DNA of 64,000 bases from Thermincola ferriacetica (GCF_001263415.1 NZ_LGTE01000005.1:1-64000), one strand, 5' to 3'. Counted from the stretch's first letter, positions 1 to 11,186 are shown. Translations and numbers: made by a program. The notes: generated by a model not told the origin, from the letters alone.

Positions 1-98
1 AATATGCTAGTCACTCGAATCGGCTAATTAGTGACAGGAGACTTTCACTCCATTAGTTTCCCAGCCTTGACGGCTGCTCCCTCTGCGTCCTCTGTGGT

Positions 99-143
99 GG
101 GTGGGTAAAGGGTGGGTGGGGTGACCCGGCTACCCCACCCACC
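99..143. repeat. G-rich tract and 12-bp hairpin downstream of the pyr operon
   Basis: Positions 99-121 hold five runs of three or more G separated by 1-4 bases, which fits a G-quadruplex pattern on the plus strand. Positions 111-122 and 132-143 form a perfect 12-bp inverted repeat with a 9-nt loop. It lies just beyond the pyrE stop and could end or stabilise the pyr mRNA, but no clear U-tract follows on the minus strand. Positions 110-136 match 17136-17162 at nearly every base, so it looks like part of a dispersed repeat. Positions 1-98 hold nothing I recognise. Confidence 0.6.
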
Positions 144-152
144 TTTACTGCC

Positions 153-731
153 TTAATTTACTTCCCTGCTACCCGGTTTTACTACGGGTATGCCTTCCTT
201 ACATAGAGGACAATCATCAGCCTCCCATGACTGGATGTCCATTGTCAATTCAGCGTGCAGCGGCACGCCGAAATCAACAGCGCCGTTACTCCTGTCTACC
301 AAAACGCCTACCCCAACAATATTGCCCCCTAACTCACGTATTACGTTCATCACTTCTTTCACTGAACCGCCGGTGGTAACCACGTCCTCCACCACCAGCA
401 CATTGGCGCCCGGTTCAATGGTAAAACCGCGACGCAGCTTCATCTGGCCCTGTTCGCGCTCGCAGAAGATCGAAGGCACACCCAAGGCCCTGGCCACTTC
501 ATAAGAAACGATAATACCTCCCATGGCCGGTCCGACAACAATATCAATCTTCTGACCCTGAAATTTTGCCGCCAGATCAGCGCATAATTTTTGTGCATAC
601 TCAGGAAATTTTAAAACCTGGGCGCACTGCATATACCGGTTGCTGTGGCGGCCGGAAGTCAGCCGGAAATGACCGGTCAACAGCGCCTTGGCCTCGGTAA
701 AAATATTTAATACTTCTTCCTTACTCAACAT
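153..731 (-). CDS. pyrE: Orotate phosphoribosyltransferase
   Basis: It transfers the phosphoribosyl group of PRPP to orotate, giving orotidine 5'-monophosphate, the fifth step of pyrimidine synthesis. The 192-residue protein has the usual length and carries the type I phosphoribosyltransferase PRPP loop, VLVVEDVVTTGGSV, near residues 110-125. The N-terminal segment with HFxLTSGRHS is typical of the family. It is the last gene of the pyr operon; its ATG overlaps the end of pyrF by 7 nt, which suggests translational coupling. The two C-terminal Cys residues (DDCPLC) are a feature of the Clostridia-type enzyme. Assignment is secure. Confidence 0.96.
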   Translation of the reverse strand: MLSKEEVLNIFTEAKALLTGHFRLTSGRHSNRYMQCAQVLKFPEYAQKLCADLAAKFQGQKIDIVVGPAMGGIIVSYEVARALGVPSIFCEREQGQMKLRRGFTIEPGANVLVVEDVVTTGGSVKEVMNVIRELGGNIVGVGVLVDRSNGAVDFGVPLHAELTMDIQSWEADDCPLCKEGIPVVKPGSREVN

Positions 732-1456
732 TTCAACCCCTCCTCCATTTCCGCAACTATTCTTTTGGCGGCCTCCACCGGGTCATTAGCCGCTGTTATG
801 GGCCGGCCCACTACCAGGTAACTGGCCCCGGCCTCAACTGCCTCTTTGGGGGTCATTACACGCTTTTGGTCATTTTTCGCAGACCAGGCCGGCCTTACCC
901 CGGGGGTGACAATGACAAAATCATTACCGCAGGTTTCCCGAATGACCCTGATTTCCCTGGGAGAAGCCACAACGCCATTCAGTCCCGACTCTTTGGCCAG
1001 TTTGGCCCACTTAACCACCTGTTCCTCAACGGTCCGGTCAATACCCATTTCGTTGCGCAGTATTTCTTCATTGATGCTGGTTAATACTGTCACGCCGATT
1101 ACTAACGGTCTCGGAAGATTTAAAGAGGACGCCGTTTCAACGGAAGCTCTGACAGCCGCTTCCATCATCTCCTTTCCGCCGGCCGTATGTACGTTGAACA
1201 TATATACCCCGTGCCCCGTCAGGACAGCACTGGCCTGCCCGACAGTATTGGGAATGTCATGCAGTTTCAGGTCCAGGAATATCCTGGTCCCGAGGCTATG
1301 CAGCCTCTTCAACACTTCCGGTCCCTCGCTGTTAAACAACTGCATGCCGACTTTGAACACTCCGACATGCTCCTGCAGTTGGGCAACCAGCATTTCAGCT
1401 TCTTGTGCCGTATCCACATCAAGAGCCACTATCAAACGGTCCTTCGCTGCTAACAA
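725..1456 (-). CDS. pyrF: Orotidine 5'-phosphate decarboxylase
   Basis: It decarboxylates OMP to UMP, the last step of the pathway. The family signature DLKLHDIPNTV, with the catalytic Asp-Lys-Asp network, is present around residues 60-70. I place the start at a TTG at 1456, preceded at 8 nt by GGAGG, giving 243 residues, the normal size. The frame stays open to 1558 and would add 34 residues, but that segment is a repeat-like insertion between pyrD and pyrF and has no counterpart in the family. It is followed by pyrE with a 7-nt overlap. Confidence 0.94.
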   Translation of the reverse strand: MLAAKDRLIVALDVDTAQEAEMLVAQLQEHVGVFKVGMQLFNSEGPEVLKRLHSLGTRIFLDLKLHDIPNTVGQASAVLTGHGVYMFNVHTAGGKEMMEAAVRASVETASSLNLPRPLVIGVTVLTSINEEILRNEMGIDRTVEEQVVKWAKLAKESGLNGVVASPREIRVIRETCGNDFVIVTPGVRPAWSAKNDQKRVMTPKEAVEAGASYLVVGRPITAANDPVEAAKRIVAEMEEGLKC

Positions 1457-1489
1457 TTGTTTAGCCTCCTTTTCTTTGGCCAACCGCCC

Positions 1490-1556
1490 GGCAAACCCCC
1501 TCGGCCTTCGCCTCTGGGGTGTAAAGGAAGGTTTGCTTACGCAAACCCCTATTTCC
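1490..1556. repeat. Short two-hairpin repeat in the pyrD-pyrF gap
   Basis: A segment of about 50 bp is bounded by the direct repeat GCAAACCCC (about 1492 and 1542). It contains a C-run/G-run hairpin (CCCC...GGGG) and then GGTTTGC-ttac-GCAAACC. The same order of blocks occurs at about 24530-24588, with TCGGCCT, a G-run, AAAAGG and a GTTTGCCC hairpin. I read both as copies of a small dispersed palindromic repeat. Here it leaves the upstream pyrF frame open without stop codons. Confidence 0.5.
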
Positions 1557-2466
1557 ACGCGGCGCCTACCAGTTCGTTAATATCTTTCACCCCGTATTTC
1601 TCCATGTATTGCTCTATCCCTTCAAGAACGTCCATGGTAGCCCGGGGATTAACAAAGTTAGCCGTTCCGACAGCCACCGCCGTAGCGCCGGCCAGGATAA
1701 ACTCTATGGCATCTTCGCCTGACATGATACCGCCCATGCCCAAAATAGGAAGATTAACTGCCTGGGCTACCTGCCAGATAATGCGCACGGCCACGGGTCT
1801 GATGGCCGGGCCCGATAAACCGCCCATTGTGTTGCCAAGGACCGGCTTTCTGGTATGAATATCAATGGCCATGCCCAGCAGAGTGTTAATCAGGGCCAGG
1901 GCATCAGCTCCTGCCTCGGCTACCCCCTGGGCTATTTCCACGATGTTGGTCACATTTGGCGATAGCTTGGCAATAACAGGCAGGGTGGTATGCTGTTTTA
2001 CTGTCCTGATAACTTCGGCAGCCATAAAGCAGTCGGTTCCGAAAACCATGCCGCCTTTTTTCACGTTGGGGCAAGAAATATTTACTTCCAGGGCCGCCAC
2101 CCCGTCGGCAGCAGTCAGCCGTTTAGCCAGTTCGGCGTAGTCTTCCAGGGTATTACCTGCTATATTCACAACTACCGGAGTATCATACTCCTTCAGATAA
2201 GGTAAGGCCTTGCTGATAAAGTGGTCTACGCCAGGGTTCTGCAGGCCTATGGAATTCAGGATTCCCGCCGGTGTTTCCACAATCCTTACGCCCGGGTTGC
2301 CCAACCGCGGCTCAAGGGTAGTTCCCTTGACCACTATGGCGCCCAGCCGGTTTAAGTCGATGTAGGGAGCATACTCCGGGCCAAAACCGAAGCATCCCGA
2401 AGCAGTAGTAACGGGATTTTTCATCTGCAGGCCCCCAAGATTTACGGCCAGGTTTGGCCTAGTCAT
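1549..2466 (-). CDS. pyrD: Dihydroorotate dehydrogenase B, catalytic subunit
   Basis: FMN-containing catalytic subunit (class 1B) that oxidises dihydroorotate to orotate and passes electrons through PyrK to NAD+. The 305-residue protein shows the FMN-barrel signatures [13 protein letters not shown] near the N-terminus, [11 protein letters not shown] with the class 1B active-site Cys region, and [19 protein letters not shown] near the C-terminus. The start is taken at the ATG at 2466, just after a TTG, behind GAGGTGA. It overlaps the 3' end of pyrK by 8 nt. Pairing with pyrK identifies the NAD-linked heterotetrameric enzyme. Confidence 0.95.
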   Translation of the reverse strand: MTRPNLAVNLGGLQMKNPVTTASGCFGFGPEYAPYIDLNRLGAIVVKGTTLEPRLGNPGVRIVETPAGILNSIGLQNPGVDHFISKALPYLKEYDTPVVVNIAGNTLEDYAELAKRLTAADGVAALEVNISCPNVKKGGMVFGTDCFMAAEVIRTVKQHTTLPVIAKLSPNVTNIVEIAQGVAEAGADALALINTLLGMAIDIHTRKPVLGNTMGGLSGPAIRPVAVRIIWQVAQAVNLPILGMGGIMSGEDAIEFILAGATAVAVGTANFVNPRATMDVLEGIEQYMEKYGVKDINELVGAAWK

Positions 2467-3304
2467 CAAAAATCACCTCACCTGCACCAAAAACCGGACC
2501 ATGGGTACAAACAAGACTGTAATCAAAATTTTGTTCATGACCGGCCACTGACAACTGACCACCGATCACTGATTGTTGTCCACCGGTCCTTTTTCTTGTT
2601 TTACACGTACACGCCAGACAGGCGCCCACGCCGCAGCCCATGCGGGCTTCCAGGGATACCTGGCCAGGGATGTTCGCTTCTTTCATCAGCCAGACCACAT
2701 TCCTGATCATGACTTCAGGGCCACAGACATAGTAATAATCCGGTTTAAAATCGGTAATGGCCTGTTTAACCAGGTCAGTTACAAAGCCACGGTGGCCAAC
2801 AGACCCGTCATCGGTAGCTATGGCCAAAGGCCAACCCTTTTCCTGCACGACATCAATGCCCACCACGGCATTAGCATTCCGGAAACCGTAAAGAATCTTC
2901 TGCTCCAAACCCGCCTGGTCCAACATGCCGATTAACGGTAAAAGCGGGGCCACTCCAATTCCTCCCCCTACCACCAGGCACCGGGTTGCCCTATCAGGTA
3001 GCCAAAATCCATTCCCCAACGGACCCATAATATCCAGGTCGGCGCCAGCTTCTATCTCACTAAGCATGCGCGTACCCCGGCCCACTACCACATAAAGCAG
3101 ACTTAAAATACCCTTTTCTTTGTCAATATCGTAAAGGCTGATTGGCCTTCTGAGGAGCGGGTCCATGGTCCTGCCAACCCTGATATGCACGAACTGACCC
3201 GGTTTTGCTTCTTCGGTAACTTTTGGGGCATCAAGCTCCATAAGGTAATAGCCCGGTTTTACCGGACTGTTGCTGACAACTTTAGCCATTTCCCGGACCG
3301 GCAA
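2459..3304 (-). CDS. pyrK: Dihydroorotate dehydrogenase B, electron transfer subunit (with repeat-derived insert)
   Basis: Iron-sulfur flavoprotein that carries electrons from PyrD to NAD+. It has an FAD-binding ferredoxin reductase fold (RPISLYDID for FAD, a glycine-rich [14 protein letters not shown] stretch for NAD) and a C-terminal [2Fe-2S] site. Ligands appear to be Cys224, Cys229, Cys232 and Cys266 when the start is the TTG at 3304, behind GGGGG. Between the third and fourth Cys lies an insert of about 19 residues (240-258) encoded by degenerate repeats of the CACTGACAACTGACC type at about 2537-2590. The fold could tolerate it in this loop; function is probably retained. Confidence 0.93.
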   Translation of the reverse strand: MPVREMAKVVSNSPVKPGYYLMELDAPKVTEEAKPGQFVHIRVGRTMDPLLRRPISLYDIDKEKGILSLLYVVVGRGTRMLSEIEAGADLDIMGPLGNGFWLPDRATRCLVVGGGIGVAPLLPLIGMLDQAGLEQKILYGFRNANAVVGIDVVQEKGWPLAIATDDGSVGHRGFVTDLVKQAITDFKPDYYYVCGPEVMIRNVVWLMKEANIPGQVSLEARMGCGVGACLACTCKTRKRTGGQQSVIGGQLSVAGHEQNFDYSLVCTHGPVFGAGEVIFDD

Positions 3305-3329
3305 ATCACTTCCCCCTTTTTGTGTAAGT

Positions 3330-6300
3330 CTAATTAAGGTATTCCTGTAAAGGAATGAGCGTGAAATCTTTACCTTCTTCAAAGGACTTCAGCACGTCGC
3401 GGATTACCCGGGTAGTATCCAGGGAGGTCAGGCAGGGGATGCCGTGCTCAACGGCAGCACGCCTGATCTTAAACCCGTCCCTTTCGGGCTGTTTACCCCT
3501 GGTCAAAGTGTTTATAACCAGGTCAATTTTGTTGGCCCTGATCAGGTCTATGATATGGGGTGACCCCTCCCTGATCTTGTTGACCTTTTCTACCGGCAGC
3601 CCTGCCGCCTGCAGGGCTTTGGCCGTCCCGCAAGTAGCCAGCAGTTTAAACCCAAGTTCTACAAAACCCTTCAGAATGGGGATGACTTCTTCTTTATCCT
3701 TGTCTGCTATGGTGGCCAGTATGGTCCCTTCCCTCGGAATATCCATCCCGGCAGCCACCAGAGCTTTGTACAGCGCCATGGACGGGTCGACATCAACCCC
3801 CATTACCTCTCCCGTGGATTTCATTTCCGGCCCTAGCGAAGTATCTACTTTCAGCAGTTTGGAGAAGGAGAAGACAGGCACTTTAATAGCATAGTACCTG
3901 GGAGCCGGGTAAAGTCCCGGTTTGTAACCCAGGTCCCGGAGTTTCTTGCCCAGAATCATTTTCGTCGCCAGGTTCACCATAGGTACCCCGGTTATTTTGC
4001 TGATATAAGGTACCGTCCTGCTGGAACGCGGGTTTACCTCCAAGACAAAAATCCGGTCTTCATGAAGCACATACTGGATATTGATAAGCCCTTTCACATG
4101 CAGGGCCCGGGCCAGTTTGGTAGTATAGTCAACCACATCCCTGGCCAGGTTCTCCGGCAGGCTCCTGGCCGGATAAACCGCTATGCTGTCTCCCGAATGA
4201 ACGCCGGCCCGCTCAATATGCTCCATGATCCCCGGTATGAGTACATCCTCTCCGTCTGAAATGGCATCGACCTCAATCTCCTTGCCAACCAGGTATTTAT
4301 CTACCAAAACGGGGTGCTTGGGCGATACATTTACAGCAGACTTCATGTATTCCAGCAGTTCATCCTGATTATAAACAATTTCCATCGCCCTGCCACCCAG
4401 CACATACGAAGGACGCACCAAAACCGGGAAACCGATTTCTTCAGCAATTTCCTGGGCCCCTTCCACGGAGGTCGCCGTTCTACCCGGCGGCTTGGGAATG
4501 CCCAGGTCTTGCAGGAGCTGGTCAAATTTATCCCGGTCTTCAGCCATATCAATATACTTCACAGACGTACCAAGAATATTTACCCCGGCTTGGGCCAGGG
4601 GTTCCGCCAGGTTGATGGCTGTCTGGCCGCCGAACTGTACCACCACACCTACCGGCTTCTCTTTCTCGATGATATTCAGCACATCTTCCGGAATAAGGGG
4701 TTCAAAGTAGAGGCGGTCCGAAGTATCAAAATCCGTACTCACCGTCTCCGGGTTGTTATTGATAATAATGGTCTCAATACCTTCTTCCCGGAGAGACCAG
4801 ACAGAATGCACCGAACAATAGTCAAACTCAATTCCCTGGCCAATCCTGATAGGCCCGGACCCCAGCACAATGGCCTTTGGCCGGTCCGTCGGCTCCGCTT
4901 CATCCTCCTGGTCGTAAGCAGAGTAATAATAAGGTGTCACCGCTTCAAACTCCGCGGCACAGGTGTCAACCATTTTGTAGACCGGAACTACCCCGTGCCG
5001 CTTCCTGACATGCCTGATTTCTTCCTCAGCCAAACCCGTAATTTCCGCCATATATACATCAGGCAAGCCAAAATATTTGGCCTCAGCCAGAACTTCCTTG
5101 GTCAGGAAATCCGTTCCCTGCGCCTGAACACCGGCAGCCAGCTTTTCTTCAAATTTAACGATGTTTTCTATCTTTTCCAGGAACCAATAATCAATCCTGG
5201 TAATCCTGTGGATTTCTTCTACAGTCATACCGCGCCGCATAGCCTCAGCAAGGACAAACAACCGCTCATCATCGGCGCTGGCCATTTTTTCTTTCAGCAA
5301 TTCCGTGGAGATCTCTTCCATCCCTTTAACTGTTAGACCGTACCGGCCGATTTCCAGCGACCGGATAGCCTTCATCAGGGCAGCTTCAAAATTTCTGTCA
5401 ATGGCCATTACTTCCCCTGTAGCCTTCATTTGGGTACCCAGCATACGGTCGGCGAAAGCAAATTTGTCAAAGGGCCACCTGGGGATTTTCACAACACAAT
5501 AATCCAAGGCCGGTTCAAAGCAGGCGTAAGATTTGCCCGTAACGGCATTGATAATCTCGTCCAGGGTCAAACCAATGGCTATTTTGGCCGCTACCTTGGC
5601 AATAGGAAAGCCCGTGGCCTTGGAAGCCAAAGCACTGGAGCGGGATACCCGCGGATTAACTTCAATAACAATGTATTCAAAGCTGTTCGGATTTAACGCA
5701 AACTGTACGTTGCAGCCGCCTTCAATACCCAGGGCCCTGATTATTTTTAGGGATGCTGCCCTTAACATCTGGTATTCCTTGTCGGACAGGGTCTGGGAAG
5801 GAGCCACCACTATACTGTCCCCGGTGTGTATCCCGACAGGGTCGATATTTTCCATATTGCAGACAGTGATGCAGTTATCGTTACTGTCCCTGATAACCTC
5901 GTATTCTATCTCTTTCCACCCGGCCACACTGCGTTCAATCAGGCACTGCTTAATCATACTCATTTTCAGCCCCCGGGTGGTAATATCCTTTAATTCTTCC
6001 ACGTTGTTGGCTATACCGCCGCCGGTACCCCCAAGGGTATAGGCAGGCCTTACAATGACCGGAAAACCTATTCTTTCAGCAAAAACCACCGCATCATCCA
6101 CGTTATCCACGATTACGCTTTCCGGAATAGGCTCCTTTATCTCATTCATCATATCCCTGAACATTTCCCTGTCTTCGGCCTTTTTAATGGTTTCGAGCGG
6201 CGTCCCCAGCAGGGCAACCCCTTCTTCTTGCAAAATTCCCCTTTCCGCCAGTTCCACGGCAATGTTTAAACCAACCTGGCCGCCCAAGGTAGGCAGCAGG

Positions 6301-6554
6301 CCGTCAGGCTTTTCTTTCTTGATAATTCTGGCTACAAAATCCGCCGTCAGGGGCTCGATATAAACACGGTCGGCTATGTTCGCATCGGTCATGATAGTGG
6401 CCGGGTTACTGTTGACAAGGACGACCTCCAAGCCCTCTTCCTTTAAAGCCCGGCAGGCTTGGGTGCCGGCATAGTCAAATTCCGCAGCCTGACCGATGAT
6501 AATCGGGCCAGACCCTATAACCATTACCTTCTTTAAGCCCTGCTTCTTAGGCAT
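3330..6554 (-). CDS. carB: Carbamoyl-phosphate synthase, large subunit
   Basis: It builds carbamoyl phosphate from bicarbonate, two ATP and the ammonia supplied by CarA. At 1074 residues it has the full architecture: two homologous ATP-grasp halves (about residues 1-400 and 550-935) joined by an oligomerisation domain, then a C-terminal MGS-like allosteric domain. Each half starts with a matching nucleotide-binding segment ([20 protein letters not shown] and [20 protein letters not shown]). The ATG follows a GGAGGAGG-type site and carA ends 4 nt upstream. Being in the pyr operon, it is the copy expected to respond to PyrR. Confidence 0.97.
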   Translation of the reverse strand: MPKKQGLKKVMVIGSGPIIIGQAAEFDYAGTQACRALKEEGLEVVLVNSNPATIMTDANIADRVYIEPLTADFVARIIKKEKPDGLLPTLGGQVGLNIAVELAERGILQEEGVALLGTPLETIKKAEDREMFRDMMNEIKEPIPESVIVDNVDDAVVFAERIGFPVIVRPAYTLGGTGGGIANNVEELKDITTRGLKMSMIKQCLIERSVAGWKEIEYEVIRDSNDNCITVCNMENIDPVGIHTGDSIVVAPSQTLSDKEYQMLRAASLKIIRALGIEGGCNVQFALNPNSFEYIVIEVNPRVSRSSALASKATGFPIAKVAAKIAIGLTLDEIINAVTGKSYACFEPALDYCVVKIPRWPFDKFAFADRMLGTQMKATGEVMAIDRNFEAALMKAIRSLEIGRYGLTVKGMEEISTELLKEKMASADDERLFVLAEAMRRGMTVEEIHRITRIDYWFLEKIENIVKFEEKLAAGVQAQGTDFLTKEVLAEAKYFGLPDVYMAEITGLAEEEIRHVRKRHGVVPVYKMVDTCAAEFEAVTPYYYSAYDQEDEAEPTDRPKAIVLGSGPIRIGQGIEFDYCSVHSVWSLREEGIETIIINNNPETVSTDFDTSDRLYFEPLIPEDVLNIIEKEKPVGVVVQFGGQTAINLAEPLAQAGVNILGTSVKYIDMAEDRDKFDQLLQDLGIPKPPGRTATSVEGAQEIAEEIGFPVLVRPSYVLGGRAMEIVYNQDELLEYMKSAVNVSPKHPVLVDKYLVGKEIEVDAISDGEDVLIPGIMEHIERAGVHSGDSIAVYPARSLPENLARDVVDYTTKLARALHVKGLINIQYVLHEDRIFVLEVNPRSSRTVPYISKITGVPMVNLATKMILGKKLRDLGYKPGLYPAPRYYAIKVPVFSFSKLLKVDTSLGPEMKSTGEVMGVDVDPSMALYKALVAAGMDIPREGTILATIADKDKEEVIPILKGFVELGFKLLATCGTAKALQAAGLPVEKVNKIREGSPHIIDLIRANKIDLVINTLTRGKQPERDGFKIRRAAVEHGIPCLTSLDTTRVIRDVLKSFEEGKDFTLIPLQEYLN

Positions 6555-6558
6555 CCTC

Positions 6559-7638
6559 CTACCTCCTCCATTTTTCCATCAAGTCCAAAAACTGGTTAAA
6601 CAGGTATTCCGAATCCCAGGGACCGGGAGCTGCTTCGGGATGATACTGGACCGAAAATACCGGCATGGTTTTGTGCCGGAGTCCCTCTACCGTACCGTCA
6701 TTCATATTTATATGGGAAACTTCCAGGTCCTTATCTGTCAGAGAATCACCGTCTACGGCATAGCCATGGTTCTGGGATGTAATATGCACCTTGCCTGTAG
6801 CCAGGTCTTTAACGGGATGATTGGCCCCCCTGTGACCAAACTTTAGTTTATAAGTTTTGGCGCCAAAAGCCAGCCCCAGGATTTGGTGCCCCAGGCAGAT
6901 GCCGAATATGGGCTTTTCGCCAAGTAGTTTTTTCACCGTTTCTATGGCAAAGGGGACAGCCGCAGGGTCACCGGGACCGTTAGACAACATAATGCCGTCA
7001 GGATTCATGGCCAGTATTTCTTCGGCCGTGGTCTGGGCCGGGACAACAGTCACGTCGCAACCAAGGTTATACAGAGACCTGGCAATGTTTTTCTTCGCCC
7101 CAAAATCCATCAGCACCACTTTATAACCGTCATTCGGCAAGTTATACGGTTCTCTGGTGGTAACCTCCAAAACAAGCTCCGGCCCTGTCCAGGTTGGGGG
7201 CTGCTTAACTTTTTCTTTCAGTTCATCAATATCAAAATCACCGCTGGCAATTATACCCCCCATGGTTCCGTGGTTGCGGAGACGCCTGGTCAGCGCCCGG
7301 GTATCTACACCCGAAATTCCAACGATACCTTTTTCTTCCAGGTATTCATTAACTGTTTTTCCAGACCGCCAGTTACTGGGGTGTTCACAGAATTCCCTGA
7401 CCACAAAACCTTTGCAAAAAGGCCTGATCGATTCAAAGTCCTCGTCATTTATACCGTAATTGCCTATCAGAGGATAGGTCATGGTAATTATTTGGCTGCA
7501 GTAGGATGGGTCTGTAAGTATTTCCTGGTATCCGGTCATACCGGTATTAAAAACTACTTCGCCAAATTGTTCACCAACAGCCCCAAAGCCCTTTCCTTCA
7601 TACACGGTACCGTCTTCTAATACTAAAACTGCCTTCAT
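6559..7638 (-). CDS. carA: Carbamoyl-phosphate synthase, small (glutaminase) subunit
   Basis: It hydrolyses glutamine and channels ammonia to CarB. The 359-residue protein has an N-terminal CPSase small-chain domain ([15 protein letters not shown]) and a C-terminal class I glutamine amidotransferase domain. The nucleophile Cys sits in [12 protein letters not shown] and the His-Glu pair in [11 protein letters not shown]. The ATG follows AAGGAGG. It lies between pyrC and carB with 4-14 nt spacing, so the genes are clearly co-transcribed. Confidence 0.97.
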   Translation of the reverse strand: MKAVLVLEDGTVYEGKGFGAVGEQFGEVVFNTGMTGYQEILTDPSYCSQIITMTYPLIGNYGINDEDFESIRPFCKGFVVREFCEHPSNWRSGKTVNEYLEEKGIVGISGVDTRALTRRLRNHGTMGGIIASGDFDIDELKEKVKQPPTWTGPELVLEVTTREPYNLPNDGYKVVLMDFGAKKNIARSLYNLGCDVTVVPAQTTAEEILAMNPDGIMLSNGPGDPAAVPFAIETVKKLLGEKPIFGICLGHQILGLAFGAKTYKLKFGHRGANHPVKDLATGKVHITSQNHGYAVDGDSLTDKDLEVSHINMNDGTVEGLRHKTMPVFSVQYHPEAAPGPWDSEYLFNQFLDLMEKWRR

Positions 7639-7652
7639 AATTTATCCTCCTT

Positions 7653-8945
7653 CTACAATGTCCTGTTGTTCATCACAATTTTACCCTGTACAATCGTATA
7701 AACAGGCAGAGCTTTTAAGCGCCTGCCGATAAATGCGGAATTTCTGGCTTTAGACGCAAAATTGTCGGGATTAACTGTCTCTTCCAAAGCCGGGTCAATT
7801 ATGGTAATATCCCCATCGTATCCCACAGTCAAAGAACCCTTGCCCTGCAGCCCGAAAATGGCAGCCGGACGCACAGTTAATTTGGCTACAGCTTCCTTTA
7901 GGTCTAAAATTCCCTTCTCCACAAGTTCCTCATAAATTAACCCCCAAGCGGTTTCCAGACCGATCATCCCGAAGGGAGCATAATTGTATTCGACATCTTT
8001 TTCCTCCACAGTGTGGGGAGCATGGTCTGTGGCAATAATATCTATGGTGCCGTCTTTCAACCCTTCTTTCACAGCCTGTACATCTTCAGCAGACCGCAAT
8101 GGAGGATTCACCTTTGTACTTGTATCATAATTGCCCACCGCTTCCTCAGTCAGTGTAAAATGGTGCGGCGTGGCTTCGGCAGTAACCCGGAGGCCTTTTT
8201 TCTTAGCCATGCGCACCAGTTCTACAGAACCCCTGGTACTTACATGAGCGATATGAAGTTTCGCTCCCGTAACTTCTGCCAGCAGTATATCCCTTGCTAC
8301 CATAATCTCTTCGGCAGCCCTGGTTATGCCGCGCAAGCCAAAGAGGGTGGAACAGTACCCTTCATTCATAACGCCGTCGGCAACTAACTGCTTGTCTTCA
8401 CAGTGAGAAATTATCGGGATATCAAACATCATAGCATATTGCATGGCCAAACGCATAAGCTGAGCGTTGGCAACAGGCTGTCCGTCATCAGATATGGCTA
8501 TTGCGCCGGCCTGGTACATATCGCCGATTTCAGCCAGTTCTTCACCGCGGGACCCCTTGGTAATAGCGCCGATGGGAAAAACATGTACAACCCCCTCAGC
8601 CAGAGCCTTGGCTTTGACAAATTCTACCAATGCCCGGTTGTCAATAACAGGATTGGTGTTTGGCATACAGGCAACGGAAGTAAAACCACCCCTGGCCGCC
8701 GCCCTTGTCCCTGTGGCAATAGTTTCCTTGGCTTCGTACCCAGGTTCCCGCAGATGTACATGCATATCTATAAATCCGGGAAAAACCCATTTCCCCTGGG
8801 CATCAATCACTTCACAGTCATGCCGGGAAACATCAATTTGTGCCCCGACGGAAGCAATTTTTCCATTTGTAATATAAATATCTGCTACCTGATCCATATT
8901 ATTGGCCGGGTCAACTACCCGCCCGCCTCTAATTAGCAGGTTCAT
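7653..8945 (-). CDS. pyrC: Dihydroorotase
   Basis: Zinc amidohydrolase that closes carbamoyl aspartate to dihydroorotate. The 430-residue protein has the class I signature [12 protein letters not shown] around residues 58-70 (two metal-binding His) and the second signature [12 protein letters not shown] near residue 305 with the catalytic Asp. Later metal ligands lie in IISHCED and [11 protein letters not shown]. Its ATG, behind GGGAGGAGGG, overlaps the 3' end of pyrB by 17 nt. Gene order pyrB-pyrC is usual for Firmicutes. Confidence 0.96.
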   Translation of the reverse strand: MNLLIRGGRVVDPANNMDQVADIYITNGKIASVGAQIDVSRHDCEVIDAQGKWVFPGFIDMHVHLREPGYEAKETIATGTRAAARGGFTSVACMPNTNPVIDNRALVEFVKAKALAEGVVHVFPIGAITKGSRGEELAEIGDMYQAGAIAISDDGQPVANAQLMRLAMQYAMMFDIPIISHCEDKQLVADGVMNEGYCSTLFGLRGITRAAEEIMVARDILLAEVTGAKLHIAHVSTRGSVELVRMAKKKGLRVTAEATPHHFTLTEEAVGNYDTSTKVNPPLRSAEDVQAVKEGLKDGTIDIIATDHAPHTVEEKDVEYNYAPFGMIGLETAWGLIYEELVEKGILDLKEAVAKLTVRPAAIFGLQGKGSLTVGYDGDITIIDPALEETVNPDNFASKARNSAFIGRRLKALPVYTIVQGKIVMNNRTL

Positions 8946-9870
8946 GAGGGTTCCCTCCTCCCGCCAGTAAGTAAAGCAAAGCCATCCTGACCGCTACCCC
9001 GTTGGTAACTTGTTCATTAATAACCGCTTCGACGCTGTCAGCCACATCAGGAGCAATTTCAACACCGCGGTTCATCGGACCCGGATGCATGACTATGACA
9101 TCAGGACTGGCGACCTTGAGCCTGTCCTTCGTAACGCCAAAAATCCGGGCATACTCCCTGATAGTCGGGAATAATCCCTTCTGCTGCCGTTCCAACTGTA
9201 GGCGCAGAACCATTACCACATCCGCATCCTGTAAACCTTCCTCCAAATTGTAATAAGGCTTTGCCCCCATTTTTTCAATTTCCGGCGCCATCAGGGTGGC
9301 CGGGCCGACAACTCTAACCTCGGAACCCATTTTCGTCAGCCCGAAAATATTGCTCCGGGCAACCCGGCTGTGTAAAATATCCCCTACAATTGCCACCCTC
9401 AGGCCCGCTAAAGTACCCTTTTTCTCCCTAATGGTATACATATCCAGTAGAGCCTGGGTCGGGTGTTCATGGGCTCCGTCCCCGGCGTTAATAACACTGG
9501 CCGAAACATGTCTGGCCAATATATGCGGAGCGCCGGCAACAGGATGTCTTAAAATAACTACATCGGTCCCCATAACCTCTATGGTTTTGGCCGTGTCTTT
9601 CAGCGATTCCCCTTTAACCACGCTGCTGGTGGAAGTGCTGATATTAATAGTATCAGCGCTCATATATTTCCCGGCCAGCTCAAAAGAGGTTCGAGTTCTG
9701 GTGCTCGGTTCGTAAAACAGGTTTACCACCGCTTTGCCGCGCATAGTCGGCACCTTTTTGATTTGGCGCTGAATAATTTCCTTCATAGGCTCAGCCGTAT
9801 CAAGAATCAGGGTGATTTCATCAGCCGTCAGGTCCTTTAACCCCAACAGGTCTTTCCGGTTCAGACTCAC
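8929..9870 (-). CDS. pyrB: Aspartate carbamoyltransferase, catalytic subunit
   Basis: It condenses carbamoyl phosphate with aspartate, the first committed step. The signature [17 protein letters not shown] that binds carbamoyl phosphate is at about residues 50-66, and [14 protein letters not shown] at about 128-141. I chose the GTG at 9870, about 9 nt after GGAGGAG, giving 313 residues like other family members; a longer open frame reaches 9933 but lacks family similarity. No pyrI is present, so this is the unregulated Bacillus-type enzyme. It follows the pyrR-pyrB attenuator. Confidence 0.96.
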   Translation of the reverse strand: MSLNRKDLLGLKDLTADEITLILDTAEPMKEIIQRQIKKVPTMRGKAVVNLFYEPSTRTRTSFELAGKYMSADTINISTSTSSVVKGESLKDTAKTIEVMGTDVVILRHPVAGAPHILARHVSASVINAGDGAHEHPTQALLDMYTIREKKGTLAGLRVAIVGDILHSRVARSNIFGLTKMGSEVRVVGPATLMAPEIEKMGAKPYYNLEEGLQDADVVMVLRLQLERQQKGLFPTIREYARIFGVTKDRLKVASPDVIVMHPGPMNRGVEIAPDVADSVEAVINEQVTNGVAVRMALLYLLAGGGNPHEPAN

Positions 9871-9967
9871 CGTCAGTATCTCCTCCTCATCGGCGCTTGG
9901 CGCTCCGTGGCACCAAGGGCATGAATCATCCAACAGGCCACTTGCCCACTGACCGCCCGGTCGTAAT

Positions 9968-10051
9968 AGAAAACCTCCTTATCAGCGCAAGCCAATAAGG
10001 AGGTGCTGCCATCTCACCACCCTTATTGGCCTCGCCGGACCAAGTTAAAGG
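9968..10051 (-). promoter_or_regulatory. PyrR-type attenuator between pyrR and pyrB
   Basis: On the minus-strand transcript, CCTCCTTAT and ATAAGGAGG (plus positions 10003-9995 and 9982-9974) form a terminator stem followed by a U-rich run. The upstream GGCCAATAAGG (plus 10030-10021) can instead pair with the CCTTATTGGC segment (10000-9991), which shares bases with the terminator, so the two folds exclude each other. Before that, a small hairpin (plus 10043-10026) shows a CGGCGA loop, which fits the CNGNGA loop known for PyrR-binding anti-antiterminators. This is the classic three-element pyr attenuator. Confidence 0.85.
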
Positions 10052-10052
10052 G

Positions 10053-10643
<591 letters not shown>

Positions 10644-10671
10644 TTATGCCTGTGGCCAGGCGGATATATAA

Positions 10672-10768
10672 AAATACCTGCGTACCAAGCGGCAAGCAGG
10701 CATAGTTTCCCCAATTAACAAAAAACTGTATACTCCTTACTAGCCTCTCGGACTAATTTAAAGGGACT
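10672..10768 (-). promoter_or_regulatory. PyrR-type leader attenuator upstream of pyrR
   Basis: The minus-strand leader begins with a hairpin (plus about 10756-10737) containing a GTCCGAGAGGCTA block like PyrR-binding loops. About 35 nt later an 8-bp stem, ATGCCTGC/GCAGGTAT (plus 10703-10674, one G-U pair), is followed by TTTTTATATAT, consistent with a transcription terminator. It lies between the promoter and pyrR and so would control the whole operon. The antiterminator partner is less obvious to me than in the pyrR-pyrB gap. Confidence 0.7.
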
Positions 10769-10783
10769 TTTTATTCTTCTGTT

Positions 10784-10812
10784 AGTTTACCAAATCGGCC
10801 GGAGAATGTCAA
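10784..10812 (-). promoter_or_regulatory. Housekeeping promoter of the pyr operon
   Basis: Minus strand: TTGACA (plus 10812-10807), 17-nt spacer, TAAACT (plus 10789-10784). The -35 is perfect, the spacing is optimal, and it lies about 20 nt before the PyrR leader. No operator-like repeat is visible around it. Confidence 0.8.
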
Positions 10813-10899
10813 GGAAAACTGCACCAGCATTTTTGCACCTTTATTTATCGCCGGTCATATTAATGTATAGAAAATTATTATATGGAGGAGGAGAAGCAA

Positions 10900-11172
10900 A
10901 TGTATTTTCACCCTTACCACCCGGGTTTCTACCCAGGTTATAGTTATCCATACAGCCCCATGGGAGAAAATCCGAGTCAAATAATTGCCTGTACCGACCC
11001 GATAGTTCAGCACGGTATGAAAGAGCTTAAGGCTCGCGTTCCCATACGCCATGTTTTGAGAGAAGTTGCCGCCGCAGCTTACCTGGCAGGTATGGGCTAT
11101 GCGCCCACGGAAGCTATAGCTGCTGTTGAAAGATGGGAAGAAATGGGTTATTTCCCGCCTGCCAGAAGATAA
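10900..11172 (+). CDS. Small protein with a Tyr/Pro-rich N-terminus
   Basis: A 90-residue protein that I do not recognise. The ATG at 10900 is 6 nt after GGAGGAGAA. The first 25 residues are rich in Tyr, Pro, His and Gly (FHPYHPGFYPGYSYPYSP). The rest looks like a compact helical domain ending in EAIAAVERWEEMGYFPPARR. There is no signal peptide or membrane segment. It is transcribed away from the pyr operon and ends at a strong hairpin terminator. The N-terminus resembles spore-coat-like Tyr-rich tails, but this is only compositional. Confidence 0.7.
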   Translation: MYFHPYHPGFYPGYSYPYSPMGENPSQIIACTDPIVQHGMKELKARVPIRHVLREVAAAAYLAGMGYAPTEAIAAVERWEEMGYFPPARR

Positions 11173-11186
11173 CGAGGATAGGAAAA

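Noticed and set aside
846-1580. 244-residue plus-strand ORF over pyrF
   Set aside because: It is the antisense of a clear pyrF gene, low in complexity and without a ribosome-binding site.
4314-5336. 340-residue plus-strand ORF inside carB
   Set aside because: Shadow frame of carB; composition rich in His, Arg and Phe as expected for the complement of this codon usage.
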